From Streptomyces sp. CBMA152 (GTDB lineage: Bacteria > Actinomycetota > Actinomycetes > Streptomycetales > Streptomycetaceae), in assembly GCF_014596475.1 (NCBI RefSeq), contig NZ_MECJ01000033.1:1-64000 (forward strand): a stretch of 64,000 nucleotides of DNA, in the 5' to 3' direction. The translations under genes and the position numbers were made by a program. Below the pieces are notes generated by a model. That model was not told where the DNA came from and made no database searches. It was given only the letters and a program-made list of their open reading frames with translations. Positions 1 through 7,449 of the stretch are shown piece by piece (position 1 is the stretch's first letter; the number at the start of each line of letters is the position of its first letter).

Positions 1-45
1 CAGAGCGACGGCCACGATCAGACCGACAATGTTCTCGGCAGTCAC
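1..45 (-). CDS. kdpF: KdpF, small subunit of K+-transporting KdpFABC ATPase (5' part only)
   Basis: The minus strand reads GTG then VTAENIVGLIVAVAL before leaving the window, which is the typical N-terminus of streptomycete KdpF, a single-helix peptide of about 29 residues that stabilises the KdpFABC potassium pump in the membrane. The GTG start overlaps the TGA stop of the upstream 27-codon reading frame (GTGA), so the two are probably translationally coupled. In this family kdpA, kdpB and kdpC normally follow kdpF; they would lie to the left, outside the window, and are inferred only. The operon faces away from the KdpB gene at 576. Confidence 0.85.
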   Translation of the reverse strand, partial: MTAENIVGLIVAVAL

Positions 46-125
46 AGCTTCGCCACCCCCTTGGCAATGAGCGCCACCAACGCGAAAACCGCGATCGTGG
101 TGACGACGAAGGCCACGTCGGCCAT
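42..125 (-). CDS. 27-residue hydrophobic peptide upstream of kdpF
   Basis: ATG at 125 is preceded by AGGAG six bases upstream, and the frame runs 27 codons to a TGA that overlaps the kdpF GTG by 4 nt. The product starts MADVAF, has one hydrophobic stretch of about 18 residues and ends with two lysines (A-K-G-V-A-K-L), which resembles KdpF itself in size and topology. It is below the length cutoff of most gene callers. I recall similar peptides in front of kdpF in other streptomycetes but cannot check. It could be a second KdpF-like stabilising subunit or a coupling leader peptide. The good Shine-Dalgarno sequence and the coupling argue that it is translated. Confidence 0.7.
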   Translation of the reverse strand: MADVAFVVTTIAVFALVALIAKGVAKL

Positions 126-197
126 CGCAAGCTCCTGAAACTGGAAGAGGCCCGAAAACGAGCCACGAAACGAGCGGACCTGTAGAGCAAACCTCTC

Positions 198-259
198 CGC
201 ACGGCCTCCGCACGTTCCGTTGACGGCCTCCTTACGGCCGCTGCCGTGTCCTTGACGCC
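198..259 (-). promoter_or_regulatory. 11-bp direct-repeat array, kdpF side
   Basis: On the minus strand four consecutive 11-mers can be read: gCCGTAAGGAG (241-231), gCCGTCAACGG (230-220), aACGTGCGGAG (219-209) and gCCGTGCGGAG (208-198). A further GGCGTCAAGGA lies at 259-249. Eleven-base head-to-tail repeats are the binding pattern of OmpR/PhoP-family response regulators, the family of KdpE. The core CCGTCAA matches the arrays at 364, 4439 and 4531. The array lies about 75-135 bp upstream of the peptide gene in front of kdpF. That KdpE binds here is inference. Confidence 0.45.
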
Positions 260-363
260 TTTCATACGCGGGTCCCGGCCACTACCGGTCGGGCACCCGG
301 ATTCGGCCCCCGGAACGCTTCCGCAAGGCCACCGGAAACGACCGCCGCGAGGCCGTGCGGAAT

Positions 364-407
364 GCCGCCAGAACGCCGTCAGCAGGCCGTCAGAAGCCCG
401 TCAAAAC
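364..407 (+). promoter_or_regulatory. Four tandem 11-bp repeats upstream of the orphan kdpB promoter
   Basis: The plus strand shows gCCGCCAGAAC (364-374), gCCGTCAGCAG (375-385), gCCGTCAGAAG (386-396) and cCCGTCAAAAC (397-407) with no gaps. A -10-like TACCTT lies at 434-439, which puts the -35 position at about 411, just after the array, as expected for activation by an OmpR-family regulator. The orientation of CCGTCAA relative to the promoter is the same as at 4439-4492 (minus gene) and 4531-4574 (plus gene). Confidence 0.55.
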
Positions 408-575
408 AGCCCTGCGTGGCACCTGCATGGATCTACCTTCCGGAAGTACGCGGCGCCTCCCCGCCCCGCGTCCCACCCGGCCGGGTCGGCGCCGGGGCCC
501 AGGCGCCGACCCGGCTCCCGTGCGGCCCCGAGACCGTCGCCCCGGAACATCCCCCGCCCCCGAAGGGCTTCCTCG

Positions 576-2747
576 ATGTCTCCCGCCGCTCCCCAGCAGG
601 CCCCGCCCGCCCCGGCCCCGACCGGTCTCCCGCCCCGAGGTCCGCTGGGCCCCCGGCCGACGCGTCGGAACGCTCGCCGTCCCGGGGGCCTCTTCGAACC
701 CGTACAGCTCCTGAAGGCGTTCCCCGACGCCCTGCGCAAGCTGCATCCGCGCGCTCTGGTGCGTACGCCCGTGCTCTTCGTCGTCGCCATCGGGGCCGCG
801 CTGACCACGCTGTCCGCGCTCGTCCACCCGTCCGTCTTCACCTGGGTGATCGGCGTCTGGCTCTGGCTGACCGTGATCTTCGCGAACCTGGCGGAGGCCG
901 TGGCCGAGGGGCGCGGGAAGGCCCAGGCCGACTCGCTCAGGCGGGCCCGTACGGACACGGTGGCGCTGCGGCTGCGCGACAACTGGCGGGTCGGCACCGA
1001 TCTGCTGCACGCCCGCACCGAGGCGGTGGCGGCCACCGACCTCAAGCCCTTCGACTTCGTGGTCGTCGAGGCGGGCGAGCTGATCCCGGCGGACGGGGAT
1101 GTCGTCGACGGCGTTGCCGCCGTCGACGAATCGGCCGTCACCGGGGAGTCCGCGCCCGTCATCCGGGAGTCCGGCGGCGACCGCTCGGGCGTGACCGGCG
1201 GCACCACCGTCCTGTCCGACCGGATCGTCGTCCGGGTCACCTCACGGCCCGGCCACAGCTTCCTGGACCGGATGATCGCCCTGGTGGAGGGCGCCTCCCG
1301 GCAGAAGACGCCGAACGAGATCGCGCTGAACATCCTGCTCGCCGCGCTCACGATCATCTTCGTGCTCGTGGTGGTCGCGGTGCAGCCGATGGCCGAGTAC
1401 GCGCACGCCGCCCAGTCCACGACCGTCCTGGTGGCGCTTCTGGTGACCCTCATCCCGACGACGATCGGCGCGCTGCTCTCGGCGATCGGCATCGCGGGCA
1501 TGGACCGGCTGGTGCAGCGGAACGTCCTCGCCATGTCCGGCAGGGCGGTCGAGGCCGCCGGTGACGTCAACACCCTGCTGCTCGACAAGACCGGCACCAT
1601 CACCCTCGGCAACCGCGAGGCCTGCGCGTTCGTCCCGCTGCCCGGCATCGAAGAGGTGCACCTCGCGGACGCCGCCCAGCTCGCCTCGCTCGCCGACGAG
1701 ACCCCCGAGGGCCGCTCGGTCGTCGTCCTCGCCAAGGAGCGGTACGGGCTGCGCGAGCCGGCCGAGGGGGAGCTCCAGGGCGCCCGGTTCGTGGAGTTCA
1801 GCGCGCAGACCCGGATGAGCGGGGTCGATCTGCGCTGGGAGAACGGGGCCGTCTCCCACATCCGCAAGGGCGCCGCCGCCCAGGTCGTGGACTGGGTGGA
1901 GATGTACGGGGGTCAGGTCCCCGTCGAGGCACGCCGGTTCGCGGACGCCATCTCGGCCTCGGGCGGCACCCCGCTGCTCGTGGGTGTGCACGACGGGTAC
2001 GGGCCGAGGGTGCTCGGGGTGATCCACCTCAAGGACGTGGTCAAGAACGGCATCGCCGAGCGGTTCGCGGAGCTGCGGCGCATGGGCATCCGTACCGTCA
2101 TGATCACCGGCGACAACCCGCTGACCGCCCGCGCGATCGCCCAGGAGGCAGGCGTGGACGACTACTTGGCCGAGGCCACGCCCGAGGACAAACTCGCCCT
2201 GATCAAGAAGGAGCAGGCGGGCGGCAAGCTCGTCGCGATGACCGGCGACGGCACCAACGACGCCCCCGCGCTCGCCCAGGCGGACGTCGGCGTCGCGATG
2301 AACACCGGCACCTCGGCCGCCAAGGAAGCCGGGAACATGGTCGACCTCGACTCCAACCCGACCAAGCTCATCGAGATCGTCGAGATCGGTAAGCAACTCC
2401 TCATCACCCGGGGCGCGTTGACCACGTTCTCCATCACCAACGACGTCGCCAAGTACTTCGCGATCATCCCCGCGATGTTCGCCTCGGCCTACCCGGGGCT
2501 CGACCGCCTCAACGTGATGGGCCTGCACAGCCCGACCTCGGCCATCACCTCGGCGATCATCTTCAACGCCCTGATCATCATCGCGCTGATCCCGCTCGCC
2601 CTGCGCGGTGTGCGCTACACCCCGGCCTCCGCGCACGACCTGCTCCGCCGCAACCTCGCGGTCTACGGGCTCGGCGGGCTCGTCCTGCCGTTCGTCGGGA
2701 TCAAGCTGATCGACCTGCTGGTGTCGATGGTGCCGGGGCTCGGCTGA
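576..2747 (+). CDS. kdpB: KdpB, K+-transporting P-type ATPase catalytic subunit (not adjacent to kdpA/kdpC)
   Basis: This is the P-type ATPase subunit that drives K+ uptake by KdpA in the cytoplasmic membrane. ATG 576 is chosen because upstream codons are Pro/Arg-rich low complexity and a weak GAAGG precedes it, giving 723 aa, slightly longer than the usual ~700. Family motifs are intact: TGES at about 189-192, phosphorylation motif DKTGT at about 337-341, RKGAA, and the hinge motif MTGDGTNDAP at about 555. No kdpA or kdpC follows; the next gene converges from the other strand 25 bp away. It is divergent from the kdpF unit, so it is either a second KdpB or the only one displaced from its operon, which the window cannot decide. 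The repeat array at 364-407 suggests K+-responsive control. Confidence 0.9.
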   Translation: MSPAAPQQAPPAPAPTGLPPRGPLGPRPTRRNARRPGGLFEPVQLLKAFPDALRKLHPRALVRTPVLFVVAIGAALTTLSALVHPSVFTWVIGVWLWLTVIFANLAEAVAEGRGKAQADSLRRARTDTVALRLRDNWRVGTDLLHARTEAVAATDLKPFDFVVVEAGELIPADGDVVDGVAAVDESAVTGESAPVIRESGGDRSGVTGGTTVLSDRIVVRVTSRPGHSFLDRMIALVEGASRQKTPNEIALNILLAALTIIFVLVVVAVQPMAEYAHAAQSTTVLVALLVTLIPTTIGALLSAIGIAGMDRLVQRNVLAMSGRAVEAAGDVNTLLLDKTGTITLGNREACAFVPLPGIEEVHLADAAQLASLADETPEGRSVVVLAKERYGLREPAEGELQGARFVEFSAQTRMSGVDLRWENGAVSHIRKGAAAQVVDWVEMYGGQVPVEARRFADAISASGGTPLLVGVHDGYGPRVLGVIHLKDVVKNGIAERFAELRRMGIRTVMITGDNPLTARAIAQEAGVDDYLAEATPEDKLALIKKEQAGGKLVAMTGDGTNDAPALAQADVGVAMNTGTSAAKEAGNMVDLDSNPTKLIEIVEIGKQLLITRGALTTFSITNDVAKYFAIIPAMFASAYPGLDRLNVMGLHSPTSAITSAIIFNALIIIALIPLALRGVRYTPASAHDLLRRNLAVYGLGGLVLPFVGIKLIDLLVSMVPGLG

Positions 2748-2772
2748 GCCCGTGCCGCCCCTCGGCGGACTC

Positions 2773-4356
2773 TCAGCGGTACTCCGCCAGCCGGGGCCGC
2801 AGTCCGAACGCCACCAGCCCCGCCATCAGCACAAGGCCCGTCCCGGCTGTCGGAGCCAGGTACGAGATCGCGTCGCGGCCCGACGCGATCGCCCGGTAGT
2901 GGTGGTCGCTGTTGATCGCGGTCACCTCGTCCAGCGCCTGCATCCACGCCCCGAAGTGCGCGTTCGAGGTGTCCGGGGCCCAGCCGACGCAGAACTCGGT
3001 GGCCTCCCGGATCTTGTTCTCGGCGACCAGCTTGCGGAACTTGCGGTCGTCCTGCTGGTAGACCACGTACGCGTCGACCGTCTTCTCGGCGGCCTCCCGC
3101 TCCCCCGGGAACGTGAGGTTGTCGAGCTCGCGCCGGTACTCGCCGGTGAAGTCCTTGTCCCCGCGGCCATTGCGGTAATCGCCCCAGGTCACGTCCAGCT
3201 GGCTGCCGTACGCGTCGACGTCGTCCCCCGCCACCCCGTACAGCTTCCGCGACTTGTCCAGGAAGCCCGTGGCGTACTCCGTACGGTGGTCGGGGTCCAG
3301 GAGGTAGCGGCTCTCGTCCGCGTTGAGGTCGTAGCCGAGGGCCTTGGAACGGGCCAGCGCGACCACCGAGTCGAAGGAGTCGTGGCGGGCGATCCTCAGC
3401 TGGTTGGAGGTGGTGGTCAGCAGCTGCATGCCGCTGACCACCGCGACCAGCGCGCACAGCGTCGCCGCGAGCAGGCCCGGGTTGAACACCCGACCGAAGC
3501 GGCGGCTGAGCTGGATCTGGAGGGAGATGAGGGCGACCACAAGAAGCACGCCCAGGACGATCTCGGCGGCCAGCTGGACGTTCACGTCGGAGTGCGCCGC
3601 GCGGTAGTCCGCCTGGTAGACCGCGTCGTTGGCGTCCACGAGCCGGCTCGCGTTGGGCAGCATCACATGGGCGAGGAGGTCGGTCGCGGTCCGGTAGTCG
3701 CTGCGGGCCGCGTCCTTGCCGCCGGGGTGCTCGTCGTTCTCCAGGGCCCGCCCGACGAACTCCTGGTAGTGCGCGAACTCGTCGGTGAGCGCGACCACGG
3801 CGTCCTGGGTGCCCTTGTCGCCCTCGGAGGCCGCGCCGAGCGTGCGCAGGGAGCGGCTGATGGTCTCCTGGGCGGTCTCGTACCGGCTTCTCGCCTCCGT
3901 GTACGAGCGGTCGAGGCGGCCCTTTCCGGTGCCCGAATCGCCGCTGGACACCAGGATGTTGGCGGTCTGGGCGTCCATGTCGTTGAGCGCCAGTTCCAGC
4001 TGGGTCGCGGCGAGGGTGCGGGGCGCGTTGCGGTGCTCGATGGCGTCCCAGGTGCCGGACGCGCCGGTGGCGGCGACCACCAGGAGGACCAGCAGTCCGG
4101 TCCCGAGCAGCGCGCAGCCCGTTCCCATGAACCGCAGCCGGCCCGGCGTGGTGGACCACTGGCGGCGCACGGCCGCCCGCAGGTCGCGGACCAGCCGGGC
4201 GACGGCCTCGTAAGACCGTCGCCACGACTGTCCCCGACGCGGACCCCCTCCGGACCGCGACGGCGGGATCCCCCCGTGACGAACGGCCGACGCGGGGAGG
4301 ATCCCTGCGTTCACCGGGGCCCCCGCCCCCTGGCTCTGCTCGGCGGTGATGCTCAC
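2773..4356 (-). CDS. Four-helix membrane protein with two extracytoplasmic helical domains, unknown function
   Basis: This 527-residue protein has a basic cytoplasmic N-terminus, a first membrane helix at about 77-99, an external helix-rich domain of ~170 residues, a helical hairpin at about 270-318, a second external domain of ~180 residues and a last helix near the C-terminus. The external parts resemble four-helix-bundle sensor domains of chemoreceptors and kinases, but no kinase, HAMP or output domain follows. GTG 4356 is chosen because GGGAGGG lies 4-5 bases upstream; a GTG at 4377 is in frame. The gene converges on kdpB and is divergent from the gene at 4614, and its upstream side carries the CCGTCAA repeats. 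I do not recognise the family; a K+- or osmotic-stress-linked role is suggested only by context. Confidence 0.7.
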   Translation of the reverse strand: MSITAEQSQGAGAPVNAGILPASAVRHGGIPPSRSGGGPRRGQSWRRSYEAVARLVRDLRAAVRRQWSTTPGRLRFMGTGCALLGTGLLVLLVVAATGASGTWDAIEHRNAPRTLAATQLELALNDMDAQTANILVSSGDSGTGKGRLDRSYTEARSRYETAQETISRSLRTLGAASEGDKGTQDAVVALTDEFAHYQEFVGRALENDEHPGGKDAARSDYRTATDLLAHVMLPNASRLVDANDAVYQADYRAAHSDVNVQLAAEIVLGVLLVVALISLQIQLSRRFGRVFNPGLLAATLCALVAVVSGMQLLTTTSNQLRIARHDSFDSVVALARSKALGYDLNADESRYLLDPDHRTEYATGFLDKSRKLYGVAGDDVDAYGSQLDVTWGDYRNGRGDKDFTGEYRRELDNLTFPGEREAAEKTVDAYVVYQQDDRKFRKLVAENKIREATEFCVGWAPDTSNAHFGAWMQALDEVTAINSDHHYRAIASGRDAISYLAPTAGTGLVLMAGLVAFGLRPRLAEYR

Positions 4357-4438
4357 GCGCCCCTCCCACCTCGCCACGGGCCGCTCGTACGATCCCGTGC
4401 GAACACCAGCATCAGGTCAACCGTTCGACCCGAAGCCC

Positions 4439-4492
4439 GTGTTGACGGTCTCCTGATGCCGCGAGGCCCCGTCTTGACGGCATCTTGACGGG
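4439..4492 (-). promoter_or_regulatory. CCGTCAA 11-bp repeats for the minus-strand membrane gene
   Basis: Read on the minus strand: cCCGTCAAGAT (4492-4482), gCCGTCAAGAC (4481-4471), then after 10 bases gGCATCAGGAG (4460-4450) and aCCGTCAACAC (4449-4439). A -10-like GATGCT lies at 4413-4408, placing -35 at about 4436, directly beside the array. The spacing matches the array in front of kdpB. Confidence 0.55.
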
Positions 4493-4530
4493 GCGTCAGC
4501 GCCAGGGGCTGTCAGGGGCTCCGTATGGCC

Positions 4531-4574
4531 ACCGTCAAGACTTACCGGGCGCCCATCAACACTTCGTCAACGCC
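4531..4574 (+). promoter_or_regulatory. CCGTCAA 11-bp repeats for the plus-strand gene at 4614
   Basis: Plus-strand units aCCGTCAAGAC (4531-4541), a degenerate unit (4542-4552), cCATCAACACT (4553-4563) and tCGTCAACGCC (4564-4574). A -10-like TAGCGT at 4600-4605 puts -35 at about 4577, directly downstream of the array. Together with 4439-4492 this makes the space between the two divergent genes a two-sided control region with oppositely oriented arrays. Confidence 0.55.
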
Positions 4575-4613
4575 CGACGACAGACCCGGCCCGAGTCCCT
4601 AGCGTCACAGGAC

Positions 4614-5234
4614 ATGAGAGCCATGAGAGCCATGGGACGGCGCCGGTCGCAGTGGTCGTCGGCCGCCAGGACGTCGGCGTCGCTCACCACGACCCACGCC
4701 TCGCGGCCGGCCGCACCCCTCGCGTACGACAACGGCCCGGTCGCGTCCGACACGGGCTGGGCCAGTGAGGCGCGCTCGGCGGGTGGGTGCGCGGCGGTGC
4801 TGCTCGGTCTGCTCCTGCTGATCGACGCGAGCGCGGGCACCCTCACGGTCCTGCGCGCCGCGCTCTGGCTCGGCCTCGCGGCGCTGCTGCTCCTGGTGCT
4901 GTGGCCGGCCCGGGTGTCAGCCGGTCCCGGTCTGCTGGTCTCGCACGCACTGGTCCGCACCCGCGTGGTGCGCACCGACCGGCTGGTGTCGGTGCGCTGG
5001 ACGGACGGGGTCGCCCAGCGGCTGCTGCTGCGCGACGCGGATGGCAACCGCGCCGAGATCGACCCCCAGGTGCTGATCAACAACCCGCCGCTGTGGCGCT
5101 TGTTGGACGAGGGCTCCCGTACGAGCCTGGCGCGCGGCACGCTCTGCTGCGGCGAGACGGCGTTGCGCCAGATCTCGGCCCGGATCGACCGCGAGACGGC
5201 CCGCACCGTGTTCAAGGTCTCCGGCCTCGGCTAG
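4614..5234 (+). CDS. Small membrane protein of unknown function
   Basis: About 206 residues. The N-terminal ~55 residues are Ser/Ala/Arg-rich and probably cytoplasmic. They are followed by a helical hairpin of two membrane segments (around GGCAAVLLGLLLLID and LRAALWLGLAALLLLVLW) and a soluble domain of ~100 residues that resembles a small PH-like beta domain (R-T-D-R-L-V-S-V-R-W). Three in-frame ATGs (4614, 4623, 4632) repeat the codons for M-R-A. TAGCGT at 4600-4605 would start transcription at or just before 4614 (leaderless), while AGGA at 4609 suits 4623. It is divergently paired with the four-helix protein and both share the CCGTCAA arrays, so the two are probably co-regulated. Function unknown. 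Confidence 0.65.
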   Translation: MRAMRAMGRRRSQWSSAARTSASLTTTHASRPAAPLAYDNGPVASDTGWASEARSAGGCAAVLLGLLLLIDASAGTLTVLRAALWLGLAALLLLVLWPARVSAGPGLLVSHALVRTRVVRTDRLVSVRWTDGVAQRLLLRDADGNRAEIDPQVLINNPPLWRLLDEGSRTSLARGTLCCGETALRQISARIDRETARTVFKVSGLG

Positions 5235-5268
5235 CCGGTTTGTTGTGGTTCGTCCTTCCGTGTCAACG

Positions 5269-5290
5269 ATCCTGACGGATCCTTAACACC
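5269..5290. promoter_or_regulatory. Possible CCGTCAA-type repeat overlapping the permease promoter
   Basis: ATCCTGACGGA (5269-5279, reverse complement tCCGTCAGGAT) is followed by TCCTTAACACC (5280-5290), a second, weaker 11-mer. A TACGCT -10 box at 5311-5316 would place -35 at about 5288, so the pair overlaps it. The orientation is opposite to that at 364 and 4531 and the match is poorer. Confidence 0.35.
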
Positions 5291-5322
5291 CAACTCCCCG
5301 TGGCCGTTCATACGCTCGCCGC

Positions 5323-7368
5323 GTGCTGAACGTGACTGGTGTCCTCAAGCGTCTCGTGATCGGCCGGGCGATGCGCAGCGAGGAGCTCGGCGAGACCCTG
5401 CTGTCCAAGCGGCTCGCCCTGCCGATCTTCGCCTCCGACCCGCTCTCCTCGGTGGCGTACGCGACCCAGGAGATCCTGCTCGTCCTGACCCTGGGCGGCC
5501 TGGCCTATCTCCACTTCACGCCGTGGATCGCGGCGGCGGTCGTCGCGCTGATGGCGGTCGTGGTGCTCTCCTACCGCCAGGTCGTGCACGCGTACCCGAG
5601 CGGCGGCGGCTCGTACGAGGTGGTGTCACGCAACCTCGGACCGTCGGCCGGTCTGGTGGTCGCCGCGTCCCTGCTCGTCGACTACGTGATGACGGTGGCC
5701 GTCTCCGTCGCCTCGGGCGTCGACAACATCATCTCGGCGGTGCCCGCGCTCAACCCGTACCGCGTACTGCTCGCGCTCGGCTTCGTGGCGATCCTGACCG
5801 CGATGAACCTGCGCGGGGTGCGCGAGTCCGGCCGCGCCTTCGCCGCGCCCACCTATCTCTTCATCGGCGGCGTGATCATCATGGTCGCGACCGGTCTGAT
5901 CCGGTACGCGCTCGGGGACGCGCCGGTCGCCGAGTCCGCCGCGTACGGCATCCACGCCGCGCCCGGCGACCAGCATCTCGCCGGAATGGCCCTGGTCATG
6001 CTGGTGCTGCGCGCGTTCTCCAGTGGCTGCACGGCGCTGACGGGCGTGGAAGCGATATCCAACGGCGTGCCCGCCTTCCGCAAGCCCAAGGCGAAGAACG
6101 CGGCCGGGACCATGGCGGCGATGGGCGTCCTCGCGGTCGTGATGTTCGTCGGCGTCACCGCGCTGGCGATCGTGGCGAAGGTCCACATCACCGAGGACTC
6201 CTGCCAGTTGACCGGCATCGACGGCAGCTGCGACACCTTCACCCAGAAGACCGTCATCGCCCAGCTCGCCTCGTCCGTCTTCGGCGGCGACCACAGCCTC
6301 GGCTTCTACTTCCTCCAGACCGTCACCGCGCTGGTCCTGATCCTCGCCGCGAACACCGCCTTCAACGGCTTCCCGCTGCTCTCCTCGATCCTGGCCCAGC
6401 ACCGCTATCTGCCCCGCCAGCTGCACAACCGGGGCGACCGGCTCGCCTTCTCCAACGGCATCCTGGCGCTCGCCGTGGTCGCGGGCGCGCTGCTCTGGGC
6501 GTACAAGGCGGACGTCACCGGCCTCATCCACCTCTACATCCTCGGCGTGTTCACCTCCTTCACGCTCTCCCAGCTCGGCATGGTCCGGCACTGGAACCGC
6601 GCCCTGCGCACCGAGCCCGACCCGGCCGCGCGCCGCCGCCACCAGTCGGCGCGGGTGGTCAACGCGCTCGGCGCGGTCGTCACCGGCCTGGTCCTGGTGA
6701 TCGTCCTGATCACCAAGTTCACCCAGGGCGCCTGGCTCGCGGTGGTCGCGGCGCTCGCGCTGTGGGTGATGATGCGCGGCATCCGGCGCCACTACGACGC
6801 CACGTCGGCCGAGCTCGCGGTGGAGGACCCACGCGAGCAACTGGTCCCGCCCTCAAGGGTGTTGGCGGTGGTCCTGGTCTCCACCGTCCACAAGCCGACC
6901 CTTCGCGCCCTGGCGTACGCGCGCGCCTTCAAGCCGGACCGGCTCGAAGCGCTCACCGTCGCCGTCGACAAACCCGCCACCGACGAGCTCCAGCGCCGCT
7001 GGCAGGACCTCGACGTCAGCGTGCCCCTGAAGGTGCTCGCCTCGCCGTACCGCGAGATCACCCGGCCGGTCGTCGAATACGTACGCTCGATGCGGCGCGA
7101 CAGTCCGCGCGATGTGGTCGCGGTGTTCATCCCCGAGTACGTGGTGGGCCACTGGTGGGAGAACCTGCTGCACAACCAGTCCGCACTGTGGCTCAAGAGC
7201 CGCCTGCTGTTCACCCCCGGCGTGATGGTGACCAGCGTCCCCTGGCAGCTGACGTCGGCGGCCCGAGCCGACCACCCGGCACCGCGGGCACCTGGTTCGG
7301 TGAGGCGCGGGGAGCCGTCGACAGGCGACGCCCCCGGCGCCGACACGCTCGGGCGGACCATGCGTTAG
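5323..7368 (+). CDS. APC-superfamily permease of the KimA/YdaO type, probable K+ importer
   Basis: The 681-residue protein has about 12 membrane helices and then a ~170-residue cytoplasmic domain. The order of conserved blocks (SSDPLSSVAY-like start as SDPLSSVAYATQEI, YPSGGGSYEV, SSGCTALTGVEAISNG, LAANTAFNGFPLL, ILAQHRYLPRQ, FTLSQLGMVRHW) follows Bacillus KimA, a high-affinity K+ importer, from end to end, including the C-terminal domain ending in HNQSALWLKSRL. Most automatic annotation would say amino-acid permease. GTG 5323 has no Shine-Dalgarno sequence; TACGCT at 5311-5316 predicts a leaderless mRNA. Proximity to kdpF and kdpB supports a role in K+ uptake. Substrate is inferred from family resemblance. 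Confidence 0.8.
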   Translation: MLNVTGVLKRLVIGRAMRSEELGETLLSKRLALPIFASDPLSSVAYATQEILLVLTLGGLAYLHFTPWIAAAVVALMAVVVLSYRQVVHAYPSGGGSYEVVSRNLGPSAGLVVAASLLVDYVMTVAVSVASGVDNIISAVPALNPYRVLLALGFVAILTAMNLRGVRESGRAFAAPTYLFIGGVIIMVATGLIRYALGDAPVAESAAYGIHAAPGDQHLAGMALVMLVLRAFSSGCTALTGVEAISNGVPAFRKPKAKNAAGTMAAMGVLAVVMFVGVTALAIVAKVHITEDSCQLTGIDGSCDTFTQKTVIAQLASSVFGGDHSLGFYFLQTVTALVLILAANTAFNGFPLLSSILAQHRYLPRQLHNRGDRLAFSNGILALAVVAGALLWAYKADVTGLIHLYILGVFTSFTLSQLGMVRHWNRALRTEPDPAARRRHQSARVVNALGAVVTGLVLVIVLITKFTQGAWLAVVAALALWVMMRGIRRHYDATSAELAVEDPREQLVPPSRVLAVVLVSTVHKPTLRALAYARAFKPDRLEALTVAVDKPATDELQRRWQDLDVSVPLKVLASPYREITRPVVEYVRSMRRDSPRDVVAVFIPEYVVGHWWENLLHNQSALWLKSRLLFTPGVMVTSVPWQLTSAARADHPAPRAPGSVRRGEPSTGDAPGADTLGRTMR

Positions 7369-7449
7369 TCACACTTTTGTGCGCGGGTTCGTCAGCCCCA
7401 TGACAGTGGAACCAAGGCCACGACGCGAGTGGCAGCCAGGAGAACCGTC

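Larger units (their letters stand above)
126..575. other. Divergent kdpF / kdpB control region
   Basis: These 450 bases separate the minus-strand kdpF unit from the plus-strand KdpB gene. I see no gene in them. Open frame continues upstream of the KdpB start to 246 only because of high GC; that extension is Pro/Arg-rich and unlike KdpB. The region holds two arrays of 11-bp direct repeats, entered separately, and a possible plus-strand -10 box TACCTT at 434-439. Confidence 0.6.

Noticed and set aside
364..407. PHO box for PhoP
   Set aside because: The period is 11 bp as in PHO boxes, but the core is CCGTCA rather than GTTCACC.
246..575. In-frame N-terminal extension of KdpB by 110 codons
   Set aside because: Pro/Arg/Ala low complexity without similarity to KdpB, and it covers the 11-bp repeat array and the likely promoter.
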